Positions 1 to 9,518 of a stretch of DNA of 64,000 nt are shown piece after piece (the first letter of the stretch is position 1; every line of letters starts with the position of its first letter). The notes beneath the pieces are model-generated. The model was not told where the DNA came from. It did not search any database and saw nothing but the letters and a program-made list of their open reading frames with translations. The DNA is from Symbiodinium natans (Eukaryota > Sar > Dinophyceae > Suessiales > Symbiodiniaceae): the NCBI GenBank assembly GCA_905221605.1, contig CAJNDS010002313.1, forward strand, positions 62,001 through 126,000. The letters run 5' to 3'. The translations under genes were made by a program, and so were the position numbers.

Positions 1-378
1 AAGCGCACCCATCATTGCCAGGCGCCCGTGCTTAAGCTCCTTGGCCCGAAAGTCCTTGAACGTCGCCTCGTCCTTGCAAAGCCCAGCAGGATCAAAGAAG
101 CCCAGCGGCTCCATGGCCCCGATTTGGCTCTCGGCGCTGAAGTTGCACGCCACGCTCTTGGCGCTCTTTGCGCTCTTGCGGCCCGGGCGCTTCGTGACGA
201 AGCTCAGGCTGCTCAGGGCCACGACTCCGGAGGCCGCGGCCAGCGCCGAGGTCATGCCAAAGCGCGACTCGGAATGCGTGGACGGCACAACGGAGCCCCG
301 GAGTGCAGACGACTGGACCTGGGAAGCCCCTGGCACCACGAAGGCCTCGGTGTTTGGCACAGCCATCAGGGAAGCCAT
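1..378 (-). CDS. Chlorophyll a/c light-harvesting protein, N-terminal part (cut by window edge)
   Basis: This is the first 126 codons of the same light-harvesting protein found complete at 21440-22141 and 22444-23145. The start ATG is at 378 (MASLMAVPNTEAF). It has the plastid-targeting leader with a hydrophobic stretch (VVALSSLSFV), then the first chlorophyll-binding helix motif ELKHGRLAMMGAL, and then runs off the window. It differs from the other copies by one extra serine near residue 19 (GAS-QVQ), a Pro-Gly for Pro-Ser change after the leader, and a Thr for Met near residue 33. It is therefore a diverged copy lying about 20 kb from the main array. The upstream sequence (379-550) is also homologous to the array spacer. 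The protein would bind chlorophyll and peridinin or other carotenoid in the thylakoid membrane. The family assignment is secure; whether this copy is intact cannot be seen. Confidence 0.88.
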   Translation of the reverse strand, partial: MASLMAVPNTEAFVVPGASQVQSSALRGSVVPSTHSESRFGMTSALAAASGVVALSSLSFVTKRPGRKSAKSAKSVACNFSAESQIGAMEPLGFFDPAGLCKDEATFKDFRAKELKHGRLAMMGAL

Positions 379-559
379 GACTTGGAGCGGAAGTCGAGGA
401 AGCGAAGGCAAAGCCAGAGAACGATCTGAACGAGTCTTTGAGCCCATGCATGCATTTCAGAGACCCTCTGAGACTCTGAGCAACAGCAAGAGAATGTCCA
501 CATACAGCGCGGATCTTTGCAAAGGGAGGCAGATCAGTACACCGACCTAGGCCGGATGG

Positions 560-1940
560 TAGCGAGCAAGCATGAAGAGAAAAATCTTGGAATGCTTCGG
601 GCCCTCAAGCCCCTGGAGCCCTCCCCCCCCCCACCTCCTTTGGAGTGGCCTTCGTCGTAGCCTTGTCCGCCTCGCAGTCAACCTGGAGCGTGGCCGCATA
701 CCTGGCCCGTCAGCTCTTGTTTTGGCTTTTTCTTTTTTTTCAAGATTTCGGCCCGGAGCCCCGAAAGGCGCTGAACATCACGCTCCCAAGGACTACGAAG
801 AAATTTTGCCTGCGTTGTGCTTGTTGTAGGGGTGTCTGTCGGGAAATAGGACGTCGATCTGCAACATGTGTTGACCGTTGAACGATGCGGTGGAGCAAAA
901 CGCCGACTGAACTTCCAGACAAGAACCACAAAACCCCCAGCCACGGGCACTCTGACTGGATGACGCAGTGAGAGATCTCTTGGTGAACCTGGCTCGTTCG
1001 CCGGAGAAACGCCGGCAACCAAAAGAATGGTATGTTCGACCATGGTGAAACACAAGTAGCCAGAATTGCTTCCACTTCATCGAGGCGAAAGAAGCTAGCA
1101 CCAGATGTCAGTATATGTCCACCCCTGCGCATATTACAGCGCTCGATGAATGGCCTGCATCAACCTAAAGCCACATCTGCAGCATGGCGCGTGATCTCAA
1201 GCGGACAAGATGCGTGTAGCAAACATGCACAATACCAATACAGAAGCTTCACGTGTGGCATGAGGACCCTAGCCCAAGCGCTCAGAGAGATAGAGAGAGG
1301 GAGGGAGGGGGGATACGAATTGCAAGCCTTTGATGCATATACGAGTACCAAAAAGAATGTACAGGTACTGCTTGTGTAGAAACAATGACTACTGAGGCTT
1401 TGCTCAGCCAGTATGGATCTCGTAACTCGAGTCCTCAGTCCCTCCCTCCCCTACCTGCTCCGCTAGCAACTTCTCACAGAACGAGCAGAAGAGGTCCGGC
1501 TTCACCAGCACGTTGAACCTGGATATCTGATGTTGGCTATTTTGGGCCTTGCATTCGGGGGACCAGCGGATCAGAGAGAAGTCAGTCAGAAGTCAAGTAG
1601 TTGCCAGCTTCGTCCTGAGCCCTGAGCCCCAAGAAAAACGAGCCGTCCCCCAAAATGGCTGAGCGTTGTGGCTTGATCTCCTGCAGGAACTCGCTCTCCA
1701 TGCGGTTGAGCTCCCCGTTGCTAAGGACCTCTTGGGATACATCCGGAACGAGCTGACCTTCTTTTCTCAGGGATCCCCTGCCCCTCCCTTTGGGGCTTCT
1801 GTGCGCCTGGGCTTGCCGGGTGTCAAGTTCAGGGGATTTGTGCCAGGTCGGCCCTTGGCACCCCTAAAAAACCTTCCAAATCACGGCCCTCCGATGCTCG
1901 AAGAGAATCCCAAGGGTCTTAAGAAGACCTGGCGGGGTTA
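560..1940. other. No gene recognised
   Basis: I see no recognisable protein, RNA or repeat family here. There is a short GAGAGAGGGAGGG run near 1290-1310. Short open frames occur on both strands but none shows a motif or a convincing pair of splice sites. Confidence 0.4.
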
Positions 1941-1943
1941 CAG

Positions 1944-2032
1944 CGTAGCAAGACGCAAGTGCACCAACGAGCGACAGTCGGCGCCAGGCGCTTCCACATC
2001 ATCAGGCAGCCAGCCGTTCTCTTGAAGTGGAG
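1944..2032 (+). CDS. Candidate internal exon, plus-strand unknown gene
   Basis: The stretch begins after an acceptor-like TTACAG and stays open for 29 codons (RSKTQVHQRATVGARRFHII at its start). It ends at a GC-type donor (GGAG|GCTAAAGC), with a TTTAGGG block beginning about 14 bases later. It is the first of several plus-strand exon candidates with the same layout up to 4671. The opposite strand is also open here, so the strand is inferred from the neighbours. Product unknown. Confidence 0.35.
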
Positions 2033-2045
2033 GCTAAAGCAAGGG

Positions 2046-2107
2046 GGGGGTTTAGGGTTTAGGGTTTAGGGTTTGGGGTTTAGGGTTTAGGGTTTAGGGT
2101 TTAGGGG
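2046..2107 (+). repeat. Interstitial telomere repeat (TTTAGGG)n
   Basis: About eight heptamers, one of them TTTGGGG, read TTTAGGG on the plus strand. The block starts just after the possible donor of the exon ending at 2032. Confidence 0.9.
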
Positions 2108-2791
2108 GTCCAGGGGTCCAGGGGCCAAGGCGACGAAACCGGGGCTGCTGTGCTGGGCTATTGGCCGGAAAGAGCTTCGCCAGAGAGCTGTTGCGAACCG
2201 GCTTGTCCTGCCGCTTTTGGGGCTTGGGGCTCATGAAGAACCAAACTAAATTTCAGCCGAAAAGAAGCCAAAAAGGGTGGGGGGTTAATTGGCCTCCCTG
2301 GTGGGGAGTTCGGCTTGTCAGAAGACTTTGTCCCTTTGCTTCGGCGCTTCTGGCTTGTACTTGGGGCGGGGGGGGGGGGCGGGGTGTCAAGTCGGCCCAA
2401 GGCACGCCTCGACTCGCGTGAAGTCGACCACTCCGCAAAAAGTCGACCCATAGACTGTAAACTGTAAATCCCCAAGTACACGCTTGCTTTAAAGGCGCCG
2501 GCCCGATGTGCAAAATCGGCATGCGGTGCGAAACTCTCCTTAAAGACTGCAGCGAAATAGCATGAAGCAAGTGGAAACCTTTGGAAGCTGCAAGTGCACG
2601 CCTGGTTTTGGACAGCACAACCACGATGCTCTTAGCGAAGCTTGATGACGAAGCACATGCAGAGAAAAAAAAAAACTACAGCATGCGAAGCGAACAGCGC
2701 TTGAAATGGTTTTTTGCAAGATCACGCACGCTCGGTTTTCTACAGGGAGCGCAGAATAAAAGAATTGAATCCTCAAGGCCAATACCTAGGC

Positions 2792-2816
2792 CCCAAACCC
2801 TAAACCCTAAACCCTC
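2792..2816 (-). repeat. Interstitial telomere repeat (CCCTAAA)n
   Basis: Three to four CCCTAAA units lie on the plus strand directly upstream of the acceptor ATTTAAGCAG at 2818-2827. They would serve as the pyrimidine-rich tract of that acceptor. Confidence 0.88.
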
Positions 2817-2827
2817 AATTTAAGCAG

Positions 2828-2931
2828 GGGTGTTGAACGTGGCCCTGCGCGAGGCCCGCGCGAGCTGCCGCGAGGTCCGCGCGAGGTTGGGGTCCAGGAC
2901 TGGCCCCAAGCTCGACGGCAGCAACCCCAAT
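2828..2931 (+). CDS. Internal exon, plus-strand unknown gene
   Basis: The exon runs from acceptor GCAG| to a canonical donor |GTAAGA at 2932. It is open for 34 codons in one frame (VLNVALREARASCREVRARL, then LGSRTGPKLDGSNPN). It ends in phase 0, and the next exon (3191-3288) starts in phase 0 and in frame, so the two join cleanly. The composition, an arginine-rich helix, looks coding. I do not recognise the family. Confidence 0.5.
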
Positions 2932-3190
2932 GTAAGATCACGCGGCAAGATGCCCCAATACACTAGCAACAAGTTGTCTAGGGAAACTCAGCCAGAGCTT
3001 TCCTGAAACTAGAAAAGCCTCTTGCCACTCAAGAACCGGATTGTCATGCTAAACTAAGTCCCGTGAGACACATGCGTCCCCAACCTCGAAATCACACGAA
3101 TTCAATAATTATCTTCAAGCTGTGGCAAGTCAATGCTTATGTACCGTCCCGAGCCTACAAACCTATAGCCTGTATGTGTAGATCCCCAAG

Positions 3191-3288
3191 GTCACGCTGT
3201 CGCGGGTCGACTTTTACACAATGCGGGTCGACCTAAGCCCCGTGCCCAGTAATCCTTTGGTCCCTGCGGCGTTCGTTTTTGGATTACG
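3191..3288 (+). CDS. Internal exon, plus-strand unknown gene
   Basis: After acceptor CCCCAAG| the frame reads VTLSRVDFYTMRVDLSPVPS and continues NPLVPAAFVFGLR. It stops at a GT donor at 3289 that is itself the start of a degenerate TTTAGGG block (GTTCAGGGTTTAGGG). It joins the preceding exon in frame with a 259-base GT-AG intron between them. The protein text looks genuine, but the family is not recognised. Confidence 0.5.
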
Positions 3289-3343
3289 GTTCAGGGTTTA
3301 GGGTTTAGGGTTCAGGGTTCAGGGTTCAAGGTTTAGGGTTGAG
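3289..3343 (+). repeat. Interstitial telomere repeat, degenerate TTTAGGG
   Basis: TTTAGGG units are mixed with TTCAGGG variants. The block begins at the very first base of the proposed intron. Confidence 0.85.
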
Positions 3344-4063
3344 TTTCGAGCAACGAAGAACCGCAACAGTCCTCCCACATCTTGTCAGCAAGGAGTAGCG
3401 ACCTAAGAAGCACGGACCAAGCACAGCCATCTCTGCAGGGGATGTGCGGTTGTCACAAATTCCAGAATAGAAGAACATTACAGGGGTACACTCCTAGAGG
3501 GACTACAGGGTCGCTGCAAGAAGGCAGGAACAAAGGGATGAAGGTTTCCTGTGGCCATGAAGCCATGGAATGTCAATGAGTGCAGGGCTCAGAGCTTCAA
3601 AGTATGTGACTGTAGCAGGAGAACTGTAGCAGAGCCGTCGAGGTGGCAATTCCGCATTTTTCCACATTCTTCCTCGTCATGGGCAGACCCCTCATCACCT
3701 GAAACCTGTAGCCTTGTGCCGGCTTGCTGGCGAGCCGCGTGAGGAACAGTGGACGCCAAGTGCAGGCGTGGAGGGTAATCCTGGAGCTCTCTTTGAACCT
3801 GCCAAGGTGTTTGAGGGGTTTACGGTCTCAGGGCCTGGGGGGCCTTGGGGGGGGGGGGGGGAACCTTCCTTTTTCAGAGTTGCCTGCTCAAGTAAATCAC
3901 GCTCACGATGAAGGCGGAGACGCTGAAGATGCCCTGCATCGACTCAGGGCTTCTCTGGGCGCCACGAGGTCTAGGCCTTTAGGCCTTCCGGCTTGTCGTT
4001 TACGGTGGGATTCTGAGGTGGGCCTCCAAGAAAGAAACCCTGCAAAACTTGGCACCTTCTCAG

Positions 4064-4180
4064 ATGCTCGAAGACATTCCTAAAGACATCGCAAGCCCTG
4101 ACAGCTCCGACTGCCTGGTGGAGGATGCTCAGGATGAAGGAGCAAACGTGCAACGCCGAACAGTCGTGGACCTCAGTCTG
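4064..4180 (+). CDS. Internal exon, plus-strand unknown gene
   Basis: This 117-base exon (39 codons) has a strong acceptor (GGCACCTTCTCAG|) and a strong donor (|GTGAGC at 4181). It reads MLEDIPKDIASPDSSDCLVE and continues acidic and polar to VVDLSL. A long TTTAGGG block starts 11 bases into the intron. An intermediate exon should lie between 3344 and 4063, because the phases of this exon and the one ending at 3288 do not match. Function unknown. Confidence 0.5.
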
Positions 4181-4191
4181 GTGAGCAGCCT

Positions 4192-4305
4192 AGGGGGGTT
4201 TAGGGTTTAGGGTTTAGGGTTTAGGGTTTAGGGTTTAGGGTTTAGGGTTTAGGGTTTAGGGTTTAGGGTTTAGGGTTTAGGGGTTAGGGGTTTAGGGTTT
4301 AGGGC
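4192..4305 (+). repeat. Interstitial telomere repeat (TTTAGGG)n, long block
   Basis: About 16 near-perfect heptamers, one of the longest clean blocks in the window. It lies at the 5' end of the intron that follows the exon at 4064-4180. Confidence 0.95.
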
Positions 4306-4570
4306 TTCCAGGTTCAGGTTGAACATGCGGGGATTGGGCCATATATCGCAGCCATGCTTGACCCTGCACCCACCCTACGCCCAAACAAGAACCTGCAATG
4401 CCAGCACGTTGACGACATTAACATGCAGTTCTTAATCGGGACTATTAAGGATCCCAAGCATATGCCGTTATGCATCTATGTGCGGTCCCAAGCACAGACT
4501 CCGGGAAAATCCGGTTCAAGTCCGGTTTGTTGTGGTAGGGAACCTGGGCGATAGACGGCCCTGAGCACCC

Positions 4571-4611
4571 ACCATCCTAACCCTAAGCCCCAAACCCTAA
4601 ACCCTAAACCA
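4571..4611 (-). repeat. Interstitial telomere repeat (CCCTAAA)n
   Basis: CCCTAAG, CCCCAAA and CCCTAAA units end in the acceptor CCCTAAACCAG at 4612, so the acceptor is made of telomere repeat. Confidence 0.88.
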
Positions 4612-4612
4612 G

Positions 4613-4671
4613 TTCGAGGGCTTACGTCTGGGACTGTGGAGTTTCAACTGCAGCTGGCCTCTGCTTTGGAG
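4613..4671 (+). CDS. Candidate internal exon, plus-strand unknown gene
   Basis: After the telomeric acceptor the frame reads RGLTSGTVEFQLQLASALE and ends at a GC donor (GAG|GCTAGAG). TTTAGGG resumes about 18 bases into the intron. It is short but has the same layout as the exons upstream. Product unknown. Confidence 0.4.
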
Positions 4672-5029
4672 GCTAGAGACTTCACGACTTTAGGGTTTAG
4701 GGTCTTTTTTGGGCATGCCAAGAGGGGCCTCACAGGAGCGCAGCGCTTGAACAAGCCCGACAGCTGAAGCTTGGTCAAGAGCCGAAACGCGCCAACTTGC
4801 AAAAACAATCAGAAGAGCCAAGATGGGCTCTGGGTGTCCACGTTTGATGGGCAGGGCTCGGAATAACACCTCTACGGCGCATTTCCTTCAGCAGAGCTGC
4901 CAAGGTCCTACCACTCTCTCTCCCTAACCCTCCGTTCGCCACAACCGGCCTCAAAGAAGAGCCGGAACATTTGGTTGCCCTGGCTGGGTGCATCTGAAAG
5001 TGGTAAATCAAACTACTGAGCAATTTGTG

Positions 5030-6969
5030 TTAGAAATCAATCAAAACTCATTCAAGGGAAGTTAAAGTACTTACGAGTCTAAAAGCGTCAAGAAGCCCAC
5101 CACAAACACACGAATTCTAATCAGTCATTGGGATGAACTAGGAAAAAAGTGAACTCAACTAAGTTGACTCAACGTACTCAATCTGAACCTAATCACCACT
5201 ACATGCGAGCAATTACTACGGGAGAAAAACATTAATGCCAATTCCTTTTGTTCGCTTGTTGATGTCGATGAGATGTGCTAATATGGCGTTACGGAGTTCA
5301 GCTTTCCATTAGCTACTCTGAAATTACACGGACGACAACTTGCCCACAAGAACAGTGTCTCACTAGCTTACGCTGCTTTTCTAACCGCAGGATCCCACCT
5401 GATTCTCCCGGAGTCCTGGCTGCTACCTTTCCCCACAGCCTTGCTTATGAACCTGCCAGTCTCAAGTTTCCGCGTTAAAAGGCTCTTGGGCGCTCGCTTC
5501 GTTTCACTTCTCTCGCTTTCTCATCAAGAAAAAGCTGGTGCGAGAGAAACACAGCGAGCGAAACGAACGGCCCGAAACAACCGTCACGTGCTCCCTTTTA
5601 GTTACACAGGGGCCAGCAAAGTCTTACCCCGAAAGCATGGATTCTATTGCAATCTTGTTTGGCTTACGAGCAGGCTTCTAGCACCTTTAATGATCTGCCT
5701 TCGAGCCGCGGAATGAACTATGTGGGAACGAATTCAACGTGCCGGGGAGCTTCTCTCAGTTGAGACAAAGAACACCAAAGGTTTGCATTCGGCTGCCTGT
5801 TCGTCATTTTGTAATTAATTTCTCTCATTGCATTCGTCAGCCTCCAATGGCCAAGCGTGCGCTGCCACACAGAATGCACATGACAATGTTGCATACGCTT
5901 CACTGACTCTAAGACTCTAAAAATCGACATTACATTGCAGTATATTTTGAAGTTCGAGAAACTTCGTGAATGACTTGCATTTGGCTTTAGTTTTATCTAT
6001 TTGTTGCTCTTGCCTTCAACTCTTTTTCTGACGAATCCCCCCCACCCCAACCCCCCACCCCCCACTCCCGCCCTCCCACCACCAGCCCTCCCACCACCAG
6101 CCCCCCCCAGCCCCACCCTCCCCCAGGTTGCGTAGCGTTGAGTTAAACAAATGGTGAATCCTCCTGAAACGCGGCTGTTCTACACAGAAACCTCATGCTT
6201 AGGGCTTAGCCAGGCTTAGCTGGGCAGAACCACTTCAGAACTTACATCCGGCCTCCATCCGTTGCAACACGTCCGCGTCGGAACGGATGTGGCCTTGTAG
6301 TGGCATCCCAAAGCTGACGATTGTTGCAGGTGAAGGCTTTGAAGTTACTTGGGTTCTCAGGTTTCAGTGCAGCACAAGGCTTCGGGCCTTTGAATCCCAG
6401 CCTAGTTAAGGGTCGGAGCTCCTCTAGGAGTGCACCCTTCTGGGCCCCGCGACAACATACACAAGCTGCAAAAGCAGCTGACAAGCCGCTCCTCGAGTCC
6501 TCTATGCACGCTGTGGTCCTCTCAAAGGCATCTCCTCAGGCGCCCGCGGTGGAAGAAATGGACGGCCGCGCACAACAGCTGAGTCTGGCACGCGCGGCTC
6601 CAACATGAACATGCCCAGCTGCTTTTGACACGGAACACCCAGAGCTCAAAGATCGGCTTGGATCCCCTGAACCTTGCCTCACCAGCTCGGGGGGGGGGGG
6701 ATGGGGGGTTCCGCTGGGGGTCGCGCCTGGAGAGCGCTAAAGCGCTGAGCCGTGGTCTCCTCGGCCTTCGCCAAGGAGTGGCCGGAGCCTCGCACACAGA
6801 AAAGGGGGGAAACTAAAGGCCAAGAACTTGGCCGAGACATCATACTTTCTCTTCACACTGTTAGCTCCAGCAACTCAAGCTACTCGCTACACCTCAAGAA
6901 ATCTCGGCACTCAGCATCGGCTTGGCAGAAATCTTCGGGAGGAGGCTTGCACAGCACAGTTCCCCGAAC
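5030..6969. other. No gene recognised; AT-richer stretch with a hairpin and a C-rich block
   Basis: Composition is less GC-rich than the flanks and no motif-bearing frame is visible. At about 5488-5575 there is an imperfect palindrome: the arms TTCTCTCGC and GCGAGAGAA pair exactly, flanked by CGCTCGCTTCG and GCGAGCGAAACG. At 6030-6125 lies a C-rich tract with a small duplicated CCCTCCCACCACCAG unit. Confidence 0.4.
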
Positions 6970-7077
6970 TTGAGATGTTCCCCGTTGTACGAACAGTCCT
7001 TTAACAGGGATTGTAGTACCCCCCTGTATGATCCCTACTGTATGTAGGCCTGCTAGTCTAGGGGGGAACATCCCCAA
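6970..7077. mobile_element. Short TIR element, family 2 (copy a)
   Basis: The ends are inverted (GATGTTCCCC at the left, GGGGAACATC at the right) and the inside carries GGGATTGTAGTA. It matches the elements at 29491-29589 and 37635-37805 in termini and size class. There is no coding capacity, so any movement would depend on a transposase elsewhere. Confidence 0.6.
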
Positions 7078-7897
7078 CCCCTAACCCTCAGCCACCTTGC
7101 TCCGCGTCGTCCGTCATCGGCGATGCCTGGAGGCAGGCACTCTGAATCTTCGGTAAGAGCTACTATTTTGCTTAAGAACCCCCCAAAACAAAGAAAAAAC
7201 AATAATCCGCATATTTCCCTTATAAGGAGGCTTTTGTTTTTTTTTGGTCTTAAGCAATTCGTAGCTCTTGCTTGGGTGCCATGAAAGCCTCTGTGTGTGC
7301 TCTTGACTTCTTCAGGCTTGGTGGCTTCGCCATTGGAACCCCTTCGTCTCAGGAGAACTATCGGCTTTGGTTTTCTGTTGCCTCCCTTCTTCTCAAGCTT
7401 CGCAGAACTCATAAGACAAAGGGCGAGCTGGCAGTGAAGCTTCCCTCTTCCCCCGTCCCTTCAAGGGCAGCCTGCTAGCCGCGGGGACGCCCGAACATGG
7501 CTCTAAAGCTCACGGTCATTTCTTGCTTTTAAGGCTGGCTCTTCTACTGAAGTGCTGTCGTATGGTATGGGCTTGGGGATGGCTGAAGATTGGGGTGCCC
7601 AAGGCTTGAGTTTTTTGGGGCTCAAGAGCTGTTTCCTTGCGAAGCAGGGGTCAAGGAGATTCTCTGTGTGTATACTATATAAATATGTCGGGGCTGCTGT
7701 CCTGTGAATGTTCTACACTCTGCATCGAACAGGCATATTGAACTCATTAGATCCGCGTTTTGGCGACTTGGGCTGTTGCATCATGTCATGGAATTCAGGG
7801 CTTGAACCGCAATGCCGCAACTCGCAAAGACTCTCACAGCCAAACCCCGGGAACAGGGGCAAAGCGATCAGCCTCAGCCCCACGTCCATAAGAGTGC

Positions 7898-7927
7898 CTC
7901 TAAACCCTAAACCCTAAACCCTAAACC
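7898..7927 (-). repeat. Interstitial telomere repeat (CCCTAAA)n
   Basis: Four units lie upstream of a possible acceptor (CTTGGTAG at about 7943). The plus-strand frame there (SSFAKEKLTDGVGAASG) is exon-like. Confidence 0.8.
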
Positions 7928-8157
7928 TTGAAATCTTGGTAGAGACCTCGAGCTTCGCAAAGGAAAAGCTGACAGATGGCGTCGGAGCTGCAAGCGGCAG
8001 ATGCTTTTGGCCGCTTTTGGCCCCTTTTGTGGCAGATTCTTCTGGCCTCCCTAATCAAGACATGATTGCAGCCGTTGTGATCTGCTTCGCAGCGTCAGCT
8101 GAGTACTCGGACCTGAGAAATTCTCTCAAGAAAGAACCTAAAATTGCAGTAGTGAGC

Positions 8158-8375
8158 TTATTAATAATAATACTACTAGCAATAATAATAATAATAATAA
8201 TAATAGTAATAATACCAATAGCAATAATAATAACAATAATAATACTAGTAACAATGATCATAACAATCATAAATAATCATAACAATAATAGCAATAATAG
8301 CAATAATAGCAATAATAACAATAATAACAATAATAACAATAATAACAATAATAACAATAATAACAATAATAACAA
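8158..8375. repeat. AAC/AAT microsatellite, left part
   Basis: Trinucleotide-based runs of AAT, AAC and AAG give asparagine or isoleucine strings if translated, but they are simple repeat. The same repeat resumes at 18273, so the retrotransposon at 8376-18272 has split one locus. Confidence 0.9.
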
Positions 8376-8689
8376 CACTTAGCAACGCAGGTACGCTCGA
8401 GCGAGCTCTCGCTTAATCACTTGCACACAGAGCAGGACAAGCACCGAAGGGAGCCCTTCCTTTTTCCTGCTCAGGCATGGGGTCGAGCAGAGGAAAATTG
8501 AACATCCAAAGCGACATCTGCTCGCCCTGTGCCGATCATGGCACGGGACCATCTGAGCTCCCCCTCTTACAACTCTTCCCGAGCGAGCGCAGGCAAGAAC
8601 CAAACAGCTACAGCCCCAGGCTTTCACAGCCTTAAGGCCGCAGACCGCAGTCGCCCGCACTCAAGAGAGCACCTCGCACAGAAAGTCCC
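8376..8689 (-). repeat. Split direct repeat A, outer (3') copy
   Basis: This 314-base repeat appears identical to 9187-9500 and forms the 3' terminus of the element. Identical open frames occur in both copies, but these are a by-product of the repeat, not genes. Confidence 0.93.
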
Positions 8690-9030
8690 TCGGGGCGAGC
8701 ATCGAGAGATGCGATCAATCGACTTCTTCCAGCGGCATGTCCCCCGGTGCATACCGATCGGCCTGCAGATGAGGCGGCGGTGTGCACCAAGACTGGTCAC
8801 GACAGAAGTGACAAAATCGTAGAACTCGATCGCAGTGGATACAAAATGGCGTGAAGAGACCTCTTGCCCAGGGCTCCGCAGGCATGCGATCAGCCGCATA
8901 GCATGGAGCGTCTCTCCCGACACAAAACAGACCTGTCATTAGTCCACAGTCCACGCATGGCCAGAGCCGCGCCAGCGTAGCGTTATCATCCTGCGAGCGC
9001 GCTGCAGCCATGCAGGGTTGGGTGGGTGGG
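8690..9030 (-). other. Unique spacer inside the split-repeat end
   Basis: 341 bases lie between B1 and the outer A. In Ngaro-type elements the corresponding B-A segment is described as contiguous, so this spacer is unusual. It has several GATC sites and no recognisable gene. Confidence 0.6.
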
Positions 9031-9186
9031 CCAAAAACAGCCGATCAGCTCTTGTCTGCGGGGTCGATCGCCTTTTGCCAAAATGGCGACGGATCCGCAA
9101 ACTCGAGCAGACCGAAAAGCAAGTGAAAACCTGCAGACCAAAGTGAGACTCAAACCCCAGACCAACCTAACCGGTGGTTTGGGAAC
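9031..9186 (-). repeat. Split direct repeat B, internal copy
   Basis: 156 bases matching 18117-18272 with one difference (GAGACTCAAA here, GAGACCCAAA there). It ends exactly where repeat A starts (9187). Such junctions are thought to template circle formation and recombination. Confidence 0.92.
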
Positions 9187-9500
9187 CACTTAGCAACGCA
9201 GGTACGCTCGAGCGAGCTCTCGCTTAATCACTTGCACACAGAGCAGGACAAGCACCGAAGGGAGCCCTTCCTTTTTCCTGCTCAGGCATGGGGTCGAGCA
9301 GAGGAAAATTGAACATCCAAAGCGACATCTGCTCGCCCTGTGCCGATCATGGCACGGGACCATCTGAGCTCCCCCTCTTACAACTCTTCCCGAGCGAGCG
9401 CAGGCAAGAACCAAACAGCTACAGCCCCAGGCTTTCACAGCCTTAAGGCCGCAGACCGCAGTCGCCCGCACTCAAGAGAGCACCTCGCACAGAAAGTCCC
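9187..9500 (-). repeat. Split direct repeat A, internal copy
   Basis: Identical to 8376-8689. It begins immediately after internal B and ends 18 bases downstream of the RT stop codon at 9519. Confidence 0.93.
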
Positions 9501-9518
9501 AGGCCCAGAGCTTCCCAC

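Noticed and set aside
4490-4560. tRNA-like segment with GGTTCAAGTCC
   Set aside because: The T-loop-like word is present, but the T-stem has a mismatch and I could not form an acceptor stem, D-arm or anticodon arm.
8050-8382. Asparagine/isoleucine homopolymer protein
   Set aside because: It is a translated AAC/AAT microsatellite that continues on the far side of the inserted element.
8379-9471. Two identical 93-codon minus-strand frames
   Set aside because: They lie in the two copies of split direct repeat A and show no protein motif.
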